Source: Anaerolineaceae bacterium UBA5211
GTDB lineage: Bacteria > Chloroflexota > Anaerolineae > Anaerolineales > Anaerolineaceae
Assembly (NCBI GenBank): GCA_002412595.1
Contig: DHVJ01000048.1
Coordinates: 1-20,508, forward strand
Direction of reading: 5' to 3'
Length of the DNA: 20,508 bases
A program made the position numbers and the translations under genes. This document shows positions 1 through 6,667 of this stretch, in pieces. A model generated the notes under the pieces. The model was given only the letters and a program-made list of their open reading frames with translations, did no database searches and had not been told where the DNA came from. Position 1 is the first letter of the stretch; every line of letters begins with the position of its first letter.

Positions 1-23
1 GCCAGGATCAAACTCTCCGCAAA
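1..23 (-). rRNA. rrs: 16S rRNA, 5' end only (partial)
   Basis: Read on the minus strand, the first bases give GAGTTTGATCCTGGC, the near-universal start of bacterial 16S rRNA (the 8F primer site). Lining this up with E. coli numbering puts the mature 5' end near position 23. The rest of the gene lies outside the window, to the left. Confidence 0.95.
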
Positions 24-28
24 AACTA

Positions 29-44
29 ACACCATAACTGGTGT
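29..44 (-). other. Leader hairpin next to the 16S 5' end
   Basis: Perfect 6-bp stem (ACACCA/TGGTGT, loop of 4) a few bases upstream of the mature 16S end on the minus strand. It is probably part of the precursor processing region. The long RNase III stem would need the downstream flank, which is not in the window. Confidence 0.5.
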
Positions 45-104
45 CGTTTACGAAAAAAAATTTACTCAATAGAACGTCAGGTAATCTTCCTTTCACTCTT
101 CAGT

Positions 105-115
105 TGTTAAAGTTC
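105..115 (-). promoter_or_regulatory. boxA-like antitermination motif in the rrn leader
   Basis: The minus strand reads GAACTTTAACA, close to the E. coli rrn boxA (GCTCTTTAACA), between the proximal promoter and 16S. BoxA is the NusB/NusE binding site that makes rRNA transcription resist Rho. The call rests on motif similarity and position. Confidence 0.55.
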
Positions 116-134
116 CGTTAATGTCGAGAGGCAG

Positions 135-162
135 ATTTTATCACAACCCTTGTTCATGTCAA
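135..162 (-). promoter_or_regulatory. rrn promoter P2 (proximal)
   Basis: On the minus strand: -35 TTGACA (157-162), 16-nt spacer, -10 TAAAAT (135-140) preceded by TGA, an extended -10. Transcription should start near 128. The -35 lies inside an inverted repeat (145-152 with 160-167). Confidence 0.75.
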
Positions 163-252
163 GGGTTTTGCGGAAAAAAAGTCCGATGTTTTCCAACTTT
201 CATGGCAAACACCGGCTATTTTGTTCGCTTTAGCCTCTCCGGCACACTTCAG

Positions 253-268
253 CTCTTCTGTTGTAAAT
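253..268 (-). promoter_or_regulatory. Second boxA-like leader motif
   Basis: The minus strand reads ATTTACAACAGAAGAG, nearly the same as CTTTAACAACTGAAGAG at 96-112. It lies downstream of P1 much as the other lies downstream of P2. Likely a duplicated antitermination element. Confidence 0.4.
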
Positions 269-312
269 GATTTGCTTATGGGGCAAATGCTTTGAAGTAA
301 CTTTGTACCAAT

Positions 313-341
313 ATTCTACGGCCTGTACCCATATATGTCAA
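313..341 (-). promoter_or_regulatory. rrn promoter P1 (distal)
   Basis: On the minus strand: -35 TTGACA (336-341), exactly 17 nt, -10 TAGAAT (313-318), predicted start near 306. The upstream flank (345-410) is very A/T-rich, as expected of an UP element. The gap between P1 and P2 contains no gene. Confidence 0.78.
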
Positions 342-419
342 GGCACCAAAAATTAAATATGCCATAATTTAAGGTTTGTTAGACAATTAATTCCATTTCC
401 TTTTATATATTGAGAGAGA

Positions 420-428
420 TGCTATAAT
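420..428 (+). promoter_or_regulatory. Extended -10 promoter of the VanW-family gene
   Basis: TGC-TATAAT (-10 at 423-428) with no recognisable -35. The predicted start (about 434-437) falls at or just before the ATG at 438, and there is no ribosome binding site, so the mRNA would be leaderless. It lies back to back with rrn P1. Confidence 0.6.
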
Positions 429-437
429 TTTTCCGTC

Positions 438-2306
438 ATGAGCTACTCACCCCCCTCCCAATCGTCCTCTTTCAAGCATTTACTTTGTAAAACCCTGGCC
501 GTTTTATTGCTCGGAATTGTGCTGTTTCTTATTGCGGCTTTCAGCATTGTTGGGGTTTACCAAGTTTGGTATAGCGGCCGCATCTTCCCCGGCATCTACA
601 TTGCGGACGTTAACCTGGGCGGTCTTAACCAGGAACAAGCTGCTTTTTACCTTGCCACCAACTTTCACTTTTCCCCCGACGGGAAGATCCATCTATGGTA
701 CGGCAGCAACCACTTCGAAGCCACACCTGAATCACTGGGGATCCGGCTGGATATTTCCGCCTCTGTTCAAGAGGCTTACACTTACGGCCGTAGCGGCGTA
801 TTTGGTTCCTGGTTAGCCTACCCGGCCAGCGGCAGCTCTTCTGTCCATCGCCTGACGCCCACGATTGTCTTCGATCAAACCACCGCCGCAAGCTATCTAC
901 AACAAATCAGCCAACTGTATGACCATCCTGCCGTTGAAGCACAATTGAGCCTGCAAGGTACGCAAGTTGTTTCACAATTAGGGCAGGCCGGCCAGCAGAT
1001 GGATATCGCAGCCAGCCTGGACCAGATTGCTGCACAGATAAAACAATTAGACCTGGAACAGATTGTGCTGCCAGTTAACCAAACCCAGCCTCAGATCATG
1101 GATGCCAGCCCTTACGCCAATATGGCTCAACAAATCCTTAACCAACCCTTCACATTGGAGCTGGCAGCCAATCAAACACAAGCGGCTACGGAATGGAAAA
1201 TCACGCCGGAAGAGCTGGCGCCTATGTTGACTTTTGAAACAAAGCTGGAGGACGGCCAAGCCAAAATAGTACCGCAACTGAAAGAAGATTTTCTCAACCC
1301 CTATCTGTCCGATTTGGCCAGCCAGGTGGATACAAAAACCGAAAATCCTCGTTTTATCTTCAACGACGAGACCCGCCAATTAGATCTACTGTCTCCCGGA
1401 ATTGCCGGCCACCAGCTTGATTCTACAGCTACCGCAGCAGCCATTCAGGCCGCGCTGGCTCAAGGCCTGACCAGTATTCCCGTTACTGTGAACGTCCATG
1501 AACCTGAAGTCCACGATACCGCCCAGGCAGCCGAATTGGGCATCACTGAGCTGGTCCACAGCGAAAGCTCTTATTTCTACGGGTCCAGCAGCGCACGCGT
1601 GCAAAACATCCAGACTGCTGCAAGCCAATTCCACGGACTATTAGTGCCGCCCAACAGCATTTTCTCGATGGCAGAAGTAATGGACGATATATCGCTGGAC
1701 AATGGATATGCCGAAGCGCTGATCATCTACAACGGCCAAACCATAGAAGGTGTGGGCGGCGGTGTCTGCCAGGTGAGCACTACCCTTTTCCGGGCGGCAT
1801 TCTTCAGCGGATTTCCCATCGATGAAAGGCACCCGCATGCTTACCGGGTTTCCTACTATGAAAAGACCGCCGGCAACCAACGCAACAACAACCTGGCCGG
1901 TTTGGACGCGACCGTGTATGTGCCCATCATCGATTTGAAGTTCGAGAACGATACGCCTTACTGGCTGCTGATGGAAACTTATGTGGACCCATCCACCAAT
2001 CGCATTACATGGAAGTTCTACTCCACCTGGGACGGACGCACAGTGGATTGGCAAACCACCGGGCCCACCAATGTAGAAGAACCGGAAAAACCGCTTTATC
2101 GAGAGAATCCCGAATTATCTTCAGGGGAGATTGAACAAGTAGAATGGGAAGCAGACGGCGCGGATGTGCGCGTGGATCGCTCCGTTTATGCAAACGACGC
2201 CCTGTTATTCCAGGATACCTTCAACACCCAATACGAACCCTGGCGCGCTGTCTATGAATACGGCCCCGGCACGGAAGGTATTCCAGCCGATAATCAGGAT
2301 GAGTAG
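438..2306 (+). CDS. VanW family protein with PG_binding_4 domains
   Basis: A 622-aa membrane-anchored extracytoplasmic protein. A short cytoplasmic N-terminus precedes one membrane helix (about residues 18-40). The next 320 residues look like two copies of the peptidoglycan-binding-4 (PF12229) type, each opening with a segment such as YIADVNLGGL. The VanW domain (about 365-550) carries the hallmark GGGVCQVSTTLF with Cys444 and the following HPHAYRV. The tail (about 560-610) resembles the G5-like strand that often ends these proteins. VanW is named after vancomycin-resistance clusters but is widespread in bacteria without them; its biochemical role is unsettled, and a cell-wall role is inferred from the domains. 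The start is supported by the -10 nine bases upstream and the membrane helix shortly after. No resistance function is implied. Confidence 0.9.
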   Translation: MSYSPPSQSSSFKHLLCKTLAVLLLGIVLFLIAAFSIVGVYQVWYSGRIFPGIYIADVNLGGLNQEQAAFYLATNFHFSPDGKIHLWYGSNHFEATPESLGIRLDISASVQEAYTYGRSGVFGSWLAYPASGSSSVHRLTPTIVFDQTTAASYLQQISQLYDHPAVEAQLSLQGTQVVSQLGQAGQQMDIAASLDQIAAQIKQLDLEQIVLPVNQTQPQIMDASPYANMAQQILNQPFTLELAANQTQAATEWKITPEELAPMLTFETKLEDGQAKIVPQLKEDFLNPYLSDLASQVDTKTENPRFIFNDETRQLDLLSPGIAGHQLDSTATAAAIQAALAQGLTSIPVTVNVHEPEVHDTAQAAELGITELVHSESSYFYGSSSARVQNIQTAASQFHGLLVPPNSIFSMAEVMDDISLDNGYAEALIIYNGQTIEGVGGGVCQVSTTLFRAAFFSGFPIDERHPHAYRVSYYEKTAGNQRNNNLAGLDATVYVPIIDLKFENDTPYWLLMETYVDPSTNRITWKFYSTWDGRTVDWQTTGPTNVEEPEKPLYRENPELSSGEIEQVEWEADGADVRVDRSVYANDALLFQDTFNTQYEPWRAVYEYGPGTEGIPADNQDE

Positions 2307-2325
2307 CAATCATATATTTTCCTGG

Positions 2326-2334
2326 TGGTAAAAT
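2326..2334 (+). promoter_or_regulatory. Extended -10 promoter of the Trm112-like gene
   Basis: TGG-TAAAAT (-10 at 2329-2334), no clear -35. The start would be near 2341, leaving a 5' leader of about 27 nt with a good AAAGGAG ribosome binding site (2356-2362). Confidence 0.45.
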
Positions 2335-2367
2335 CCAATATTGTTTGTGCATTTGAAAGGAGACTAA

Positions 2368-2592
2368 ATGGTCAGCAAAGATTTACTGGACATTTTACGC
2401 TGCCCGGCTTGTGTTCGGGAAAAAGAGGGGCTGCTTAAGACTTATAAAGAGACATGGTTAATCTGCCAGGATTGCGGTAGGAAATATCCAATCGTGGAAG
2501 ATATTCCAGTCATGCTAATTGACGAGGGTGATAAATGGGTAAACACCAAGAATGACGATTTACCGATTCCTCCGCCCCAGCCTCAATCCTAA
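2368..2592 (+). CDS. Trm112 / UPF0434 family zinc protein
   Basis: A 74-aa protein with two zinc-type cysteine pairs: CPAC (12, 15) and CQDCGRKYPI (33, 36), followed by the family's conserved DIPVML. This matches the Trm112/YcaR (UPF0434) fold. In eukaryotes and archaea Trm112 activates SAM-dependent methyltransferases of tRNA and translation factors; the bacterial partner is generally unknown and none is next to it here. The proline-rich C-terminus is a short extension. AAAGGAG five bases before ATG supports the start. It sits between two cell-envelope genes on the same strand but appears to have its own promoter, so a shared function is not implied. Confidence 0.85.
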   Translation: MVSKDLLDILRCPACVREKEGLLKTYKETWLICQDCGRKYPIVEDIPVMLIDEGDKWVNTKNDDLPIPPPQPQS

Positions 2593-2649
2593 CCAATCCA
2601 ATTGGTCCTTTTCTTGCAACAATATCATTTGTTGAATAATTTAAAAGGA

Positions 2650-2655
2650 TATTAT
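2650..2655 (+). promoter_or_regulatory. Possible -10 of the LCP gene
   Basis: TATTAT seven bases before the ATG at 2663. If used, the transcript would start at or next to the start codon. The only Shine-Dalgarno-like string (AAGGA, 2645-2649) is 13 nt away and overlaps the region just upstream of this -10, so it would not be on the mRNA. No convincing -35. Confidence 0.35.
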
Positions 2656-2662
2656 CTGTCCC

Positions 2663-4075
2663 ATGAAAAACTTCTTTAAACGCATATCTCTTAAATTCAA
2701 AGCCATGGATAGCCTGACCAAGGTATTCTTTACCTTATTCGTTGTCCTGGCCCTTGTCACAGGGGTAGTTGCATTTAATTCTGTCCGCAATTTGACTTCA
2801 ACCATGACCATTCTCGACCTGCCGGGTGCTCCGGTACTTGAGAATCTGATCAACAATAACGGCACTGAAGAACCGGCTTCTTCAGGCATGAGCCAATCGG
2901 CCGCAGTTTCCACCCCGGAACCATGGGATGGGTCCAGCCGCGTGACCATCCTGCTGTTAGGGCTCGACTATAACGACTGGCGCGCTGGTCAGACCCCGCA
3001 TAGTGATACTATGATGCTGCTGACTGTCGATCCGGTTAACAATACCGCAGCCATGATGTCCCTGCCGCGCGACCTGTGGGTTAATATTCCCGGATTCGAT
3101 TACGGCCGCATCAACGAAGCCTACTTCGATGGTGAAACCTACAGCCTGCCCGGCGGCGGCCCGGAATTGGCCCGCCAAACAGTGGAACAATTCATCGGCG
3201 TTCCAATTACTTACTATGTAGTCATGGATTTCTACACCGTGATCGACATCATCGATGAAGTTGGCGGAGTTGAGATTATCCCCGATCAAAACGTCCAGGT
3301 CGAAAAATTCGGCGGTGGTGAAGAACAAACCTTGGTTGCCGGTCAGAAATACGTTCTGGACGGCGCACTGGCCCTGGCCTATGCCCGCGAACGGCATACG
3401 GAAGGCGGTGATGTGGACCGCGCCCGCCGGCAGCAGCAATTGATCCTGGCATTCCGCAAGAGAATCCTGAAATACCAGGATTTGCCAACCTTTATGGCGA
3501 AAATCCCTGCGATTTACCAGGACCTGTCATCCGGTATTTCAACCAATATGAATCTTGACGACGCGGTCAAACTGGGCTCCCTGGCCTTATCATTAGACGC
3601 GGATAATATTTCGCGCGCTGTGATCAATTACGAAATGGTCATTCAGGCCACCTCACCGGACGGCGAAGCTATCTTAAAACCCATACCCGACAAGATTCGC
3701 GCGCTGCGTGACGAGGTATTTGCTGGTGGTGGAAGCATGGCACCTATGGCAGTAGCCAGCGGTGGTTCTTCATTAGTCAAAGATGAAGCTGCCGGTGTTG
3801 TCATTTGGAACGGCAGCGGCGACAGCAACCTGGGAATACACACATCTGATTACCTGACCAGCCAGGGTGTAAATGTAATTCAGCTAGCTGATGTGGATTA
3901 CACCTCTGCCACCAAGATCGAGATATTCGATGGCAAACCGTACACGGTCAATTATCTCTCCACGATGATGGGTGTAGCCTCTGCCAATATCTGGAATTCC
4001 TACGATCCCTCTGCAGGCGCAGACATCCGTGTCACGCTGGGCGGCGACTGGGCAGCCAACAACACGCTGCCGTAA
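2663..4075 (+). CDS. LCP (LytR-CpsA-Psr) family cell-wall ligase
   Basis: A 470-aa type II membrane protein: one helix (about 19-38), a low-complexity linker, the LCP catalytic domain (about 93-275) and a C-terminal LytR_C-type domain (about 377-465, starting GVVIWNGSG). Visible LCP signatures are HSDTMMLLTVDP (Asp115), SLPRDLWV (Arg136), GRINEAY and the ARERHTEGGDVDRARRQ block (Arg242, Arg244, Asp250, Arg253), which in known members bind Mg2+ and the pyrophosphate of a polyprenyl donor. LCP enzymes move glycopolymers from undecaprenyl-pyrophosphate carriers onto peptidoglycan or protein. The polymer in this organism cannot be read from the sequence. The gene follows the Trm112-like gene by 70 bp and probably has its own promoter. 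Confidence 0.92.
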   Translation: MKNFFKRISLKFKAMDSLTKVFFTLFVVLALVTGVVAFNSVRNLTSTMTILDLPGAPVLENLINNNGTEEPASSGMSQSAAVSTPEPWDGSSRVTILLLGLDYNDWRAGQTPHSDTMMLLTVDPVNNTAAMMSLPRDLWVNIPGFDYGRINEAYFDGETYSLPGGGPELARQTVEQFIGVPITYYVVMDFYTVIDIIDEVGGVEIIPDQNVQVEKFGGGEEQTLVAGQKYVLDGALALAYARERHTEGGDVDRARRQQQLILAFRKRILKYQDLPTFMAKIPAIYQDLSSGISTNMNLDDAVKLGSLALSLDADNISRAVINYEMVIQATSPDGEAILKPIPDKIRALRDEVFAGGGSMAPMAVASGGSSLVKDEAAGVVIWNGSGDSNLGIHTSDYLTSQGVNVIQLADVDYTSATKIEIFDGKPYTVNYLSTMMGVASANIWNSYDPSAGADIRVTLGGDWAANNTLP

Positions 4076-4115
4076 ACACTCACTCACTTGAGAAATAGTC
4101 TTGAGAGCAAACCGA

Positions 4116-4247
4116 GATCTTTCCCTTCGTGCCCTTCACTTCGTTCAGGGCAAGCACTCGGTCAGGATGACATTTTTTAGCTTGGTTGATAAAGTGGATA
4201 AGAGAACCGCAGGCTTCGACGTGCTCAGCTTACGTTTTTTTATTTAA
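4116..4247 (+). repeat. Dispersed repeat, copy A
   Basis: About 130 bp closely matching copy B, 229 bp downstream, in the same orientation. Shared blocks include TTCAGGGCAAGCACTC, GTCAGGATGACA, TTGGTTGATAAAGTGG and ACCGCAGGCTTCGACGT. The 3' hairpin (4205-4236) has lost a G in its right arm compared with copy B and pairs less well, though the T-run after it is longer. No open reading frame of any merit. Confidence 0.75.
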
Positions 4248-4283
4248 TGATTTTCGATGCAGCTAGAGATGCATCCTGAGTAT

Positions 4284-4313
4284 TGTCATTCTGAGCCGAA
4301 GGCGAAGAATCTT
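4284..4313 (-). repeat. Inverted end segment of the same repeat family
   Basis: Contains GTCATTCTGAGCCGAAG followed by GCGAAGAATCTT. Read on the minus strand it starts AAGATTCTTCG and ends AGAATGACA, matching the two ends of the direct copies (GATCTTTCC and AGGATGACA) without their interior. I associate this core with a common dispersed repeat of Chloroflexi; that is from memory, not a search. Confidence 0.55.
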
Positions 4314-4344
4314 GACCAGAGAAATCATTTTGATTGCAGGCCAG

Positions 4345-4480
4345 GATCCTTCCCTTCGTGCCCTTTACTTCATTCAGGGCAAGCACTCAGTCAGGATGAC
4401 AATTTTTGGTTTGGTTGATAAAGTGGGTAAGAAAACCGCAGGCTTCGACGTACCCAGCTTGCGGTTTTCTTTTTATTTCA
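4345..4480 (+). repeat. Dispersed repeat, copy B
   Basis: Second direct copy, better preserved at its 3' end, where it forms a strong terminator. It runs up to and slightly into the last codons of hutU. The 397-bp interval between the LCP gene and hutU is essentially made of this repeat family. Confidence 0.75.
4432..4474. terminator. Strong, probably bidirectional terminator
   Basis: A 13-bp stem (4432-4444 with 4456-4468, one G-U pair), 11-nt loop, followed on the plus strand by CTTTTTATTT. The arm ends are AAAA/TTTT, so the minus-strand transcript also gains a U-rich tail. It serves the convergent LCP gene and hutU and is supplied by repeat copy B. Confidence 0.8.
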
Positions 4481-6125
4481 TCATGGGAATCTTTATGCCA
4501 TGGCGTTTGGCCGCCGCGATAGCTTCCGGGTAACCGGCATCTGCGTGGCGGATAATACCCATGCCCGGGTCGGTGGTAAGCACGCGCTCCAATCGCACTG
4601 CTGCTTCAGGCGTGCCATCCGCCACCACCACCATGCCGGCATGTTGGCTATAGCCAATGCCCACACCGCCGCCGTGATGGAACGAAATCCAGGTGGCGCC
4701 GCCTACTGCGTTGATCAGCGCATTCAGGATGGGCCAGTCACTGACAGCATCACTGCCATCGCGCATGCCTTCTGTTTCACGGTTGGGAGATGCCACCGAG
4801 CCCGAATCCAGGTGGTCACGGCCAATCACGATAGGCGCTTTCAGTTCACCACTGGCCACCATCTCATTGAACCTCAAACCCGCGCGGGCGCGTTCACCAT
4901 AACCCAGCCAGCAGATGCGCGAGGGCAAGCCCTGGAATGGGACCTGTTCCTTGGCCATCTTCAACCAGCGGTGTAAATGTTCGTCCTCAGGAAATAGCTG
5001 CATGATGGCTTCATCGGTGCGGTAAATATCCTCCGGATCGCCCGACAAGGCCACCCAGCGGAAGGGTCCTTTGCCTTCGCAGAACAAGGGCCGGATATAA
5101 GCCGGCACAAAGCCAGGAAAGTCAAAAGCCTCCTTGAGGCCATTATCATAAGCACGCTGGCGGATATTATTGCCGTAATCAAACACTTCCGCGCCGCGTT
5201 TCTTGAATTCCAGCATAGCCTTGACATGCTCCGTCATGGATTCAACCGAGCGGCGTGTATATTCTTGGGGATCTCTCTTGCGCAGTTCATCAGCCGCGGC
5301 AGGGCTCAAACCGGCCGGCACGTACATAAGAAAATCGTGCGCCGGGGTTTGGTCGGTAACCACATCCGGTATGACACCGCTTTCCAGCAGGGCCGGGTAA
5401 ATCTCGGCTGCGTTGCCAACCAGGCCGACCGAACGGGGAATGCCCTTCTCCTTGGCTTCCAGCACCAGGCTGAGAGCTTCTTCAATATCGTTTGCCACCA
5501 TGTCCAGATAGCCAATCTCTTTACGCCATTGCGCCTGTTCCGCATCCACTTCCACAATCAACCCGGAGCCTTCGTTCATGGTGATCGCCATGGCTTGTGC
5601 GCTGCCCATACCGCCCAAGCCGGCAGTTAATACAAACTTACCCTTCAATGAACCCCAACCACGTTGGACTGCCAGAGAAGCCAGCGTTTCATAAGTGCCC
5701 TGCAAAATACCCTGCGCACCAATATATATCCATGAACCGGCAGTCATTTGGCCGAACATCATCAGGCCTTCCGCCACCAGCTTATCGAAATGTTCCTGTG
5801 TGGCCCAATGCGGCACCAGGTTGGAATTCGCGATCAGAACCTTCGGAGCATCCTTGTTAGTTTTAAATATGCCAACCGGTTTACCGGATTGAACCAGCAG
5901 GGTTTCATCCTCTTCCAATTCCCGAAGTGATTTCAGGATGGCATCAAAACAATCCCAATTACGGGCAGCCTGGCCGCGGCCGCCATACACAACCAAATCC
6001 TCCGGCCGCTGGGCAACTTCAGGGTCAAGGTTATTTTGAATCATCCTGTAAGGGGCCTCAATCAGCCAGGATTTACATGTCAGTTGAGTCCCACGGGGGG
6101 CTTTAACAGTGCGCGCTACAGACAT
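4473..6125 (-). CDS. hutU: Urocanate hydratase
   Basis: A 550-aa cytoplasmic enzyme that hydrates urocanate to imidazolone propionate, the second step of histidine breakdown, using tightly bound NAD+. The length is normal for the family. Signatures: YGGRGQAARNW (47-57), LLVQSGKPVGIF (76-87), the Rossmann-type GLGGMGSAQA (169-178), VTDQTPAHD, SRICWLGYG with Cys405 (aligning with the active-site Cys410 of the Pseudomonas putida enzyme), and GVGIGYSQHAGMVV near the C-terminus. The start has an AGGAGT ribosome binding site 8 nt upstream on the minus strand. No other hut gene lies in the window: it is monocistronic, bounded by its own promoter and the repeat-borne terminator. Regulation by a hut repressor is not evident. 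Confidence 0.96.
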   Translation of the reverse strand: MSVARTVKAPRGTQLTCKSWLIEAPYRMIQNNLDPEVAQRPEDLVVYGGRGQAARNWDCFDAILKSLRELEEDETLLVQSGKPVGIFKTNKDAPKVLIANSNLVPHWATQEHFDKLVAEGLMMFGQMTAGSWIYIGAQGILQGTYETLASLAVQRGWGSLKGKFVLTAGLGGMGSAQAMAITMNEGSGLIVEVDAEQAQWRKEIGYLDMVANDIEEALSLVLEAKEKGIPRSVGLVGNAAEIYPALLESGVIPDVVTDQTPAHDFLMYVPAGLSPAAADELRKRDPQEYTRRSVESMTEHVKAMLEFKKRGAEVFDYGNNIRQRAYDNGLKEAFDFPGFVPAYIRPLFCEGKGPFRWVALSGDPEDIYRTDEAIMQLFPEDEHLHRWLKMAKEQVPFQGLPSRICWLGYGERARAGLRFNEMVASGELKAPIVIGRDHLDSGSVASPNRETEGMRDGSDAVSDWPILNALINAVGGATWISFHHGGGVGIGYSQHAGMVVVADGTPEAAVRLERVLTTDPGMGIIRHADAGYPEAIAAAKRHGIKIPMMK

Positions 6126-6152
6126 TTTTTACTCCTGTGAACTTTTTTCTAG

Positions 6153-6160
6153 ATTATACA
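6153..6160 (-). promoter_or_regulatory. Likely hutU promoter -10
   Basis: The minus strand reads TG-TATAAT (-10 at 6153-6158), about 28 nt before the start codon. No -35 is recognisable at 16-18 nt. The TG abuts the -10 directly, as in two other minus-strand promoters in this window. Confidence 0.45.
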
Positions 6161-6267
6161 GTTTCCAAGTTGTTTTTATATAATTCTTACGCAAGTTAAG
6201 CATATTTGTCTTATAATCATGGCCTCAAAAAGTATTTCAATATATAATGGTTGCCGAGGTTGCTACT

Positions 6268-6570
6268 ATGCCAGTGTACGTATATCACTGTGACGAATGT
6301 GATTTTCAATTTGAACAACAGCAAAAATTTTCAGATAAACCACTGAAACAATGCCCCGAATGCGGCAAAGATAGCCTGCATAAAGTTTACACACCGGTGG
6401 GCGTGATTTACAAGGGGTCTGGTTTTTATTCTACCGACCACCGCTCCAGTTCAGGCGCTAATTTTCCAAGCAGAGCAAAGAAAGAAGAAAATGAAAAAGC
6501 CGAAGCGAAGGATAGTTCCAAGAGCGAAGCTGAAAAACCCAATAACAGTAAAGAAAAAATGGACAGCTAA
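6268..6570 (+). CDS. FmdB-type zinc ribbon protein
   Basis: A 100-aa protein. The N-terminal 45 residues form the FmdB/CxxC_CXXC_SSSS zinc ribbon: MPVYVYHCDEC (Cys8, Cys11) and CPECG (Cys29, Cys32). After a conserved-looking GVIYKGSGFYSTD segment, the last 35 residues are a Lys/Glu/Ser-rich, probably disordered tail. The function of these proteins is poorly known; FmdB was proposed as a regulator of formamidase, but no amidase lies nearby. The start at 6268 is preferred over the in-frame ATG at 6247 because family members begin MP(I/V)Y and GAGGT lies 7 nt upstream; the earlier ATG also overlaps a TATAAT (6243-6248). Another TATAAT is at 6212-6217. A terminator overlaps the stop codon. Confidence 0.85.
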   Translation: MPVYVYHCDECDFQFEQQQKFSDKPLKQCPECGKDSLHKVYTPVGVIYKGSGFYSTDHRSSSGANFPSRAKKEENEKAEAKDSSKSEAEKPNNSKEKMDS

Positions 6571-6590
6571 ATTTCACCTGTCCATTTTTT
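6554..6590 (+). terminator. Intrinsic terminator overlapping the fmdB stop
   Basis: Perfect 13-bp inverted repeat (6554-6566 with 6578-6590), arms AAAAAATGGACAG and CTGTCCATTTTTT, loop of 11 containing the TAA. The stem's left arm is the last codons of the gene. Confidence 0.85.
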
Positions 6591-6667
6591 ATAGTTAGTA
6601 TCAGAACATATAATTCAATCCGTAAAATGACTTTTTGCCACAAGTCAACTCATGAGGATAATCAATT

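Noticed and set aside
2957..3439. 160-codon open frame on the minus strand inside the LCP gene
   Set aside because: It is antisense to a well-supported gene, has no ribosome binding site and its translation shows no recognisable motif.
4116..4480. CRISPR array or transposon
   Set aside because: Only two long diverged direct copies with no regular short spacers, no transposase frame and no target-site duplication that I could identify.
4312..4533. 73-codon open frame in the repeat region
   Set aside because: It runs through repeat copy B and its terminator into hutU; no ribosome binding site or domain.
5226..5630. 134-codon open frame opposite hutU
   Set aside because: Antisense shadow of conserved urocanase codons; His/Arg-rich composition is typical of such shadows.
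6247..6267. Upstream ATG for the FmdB-type gene
   Set aside because: It overlaps a TATAAT and lacks a ribosome binding site, while the ATG at 6268 has GAGGT and the family's MPVY start.
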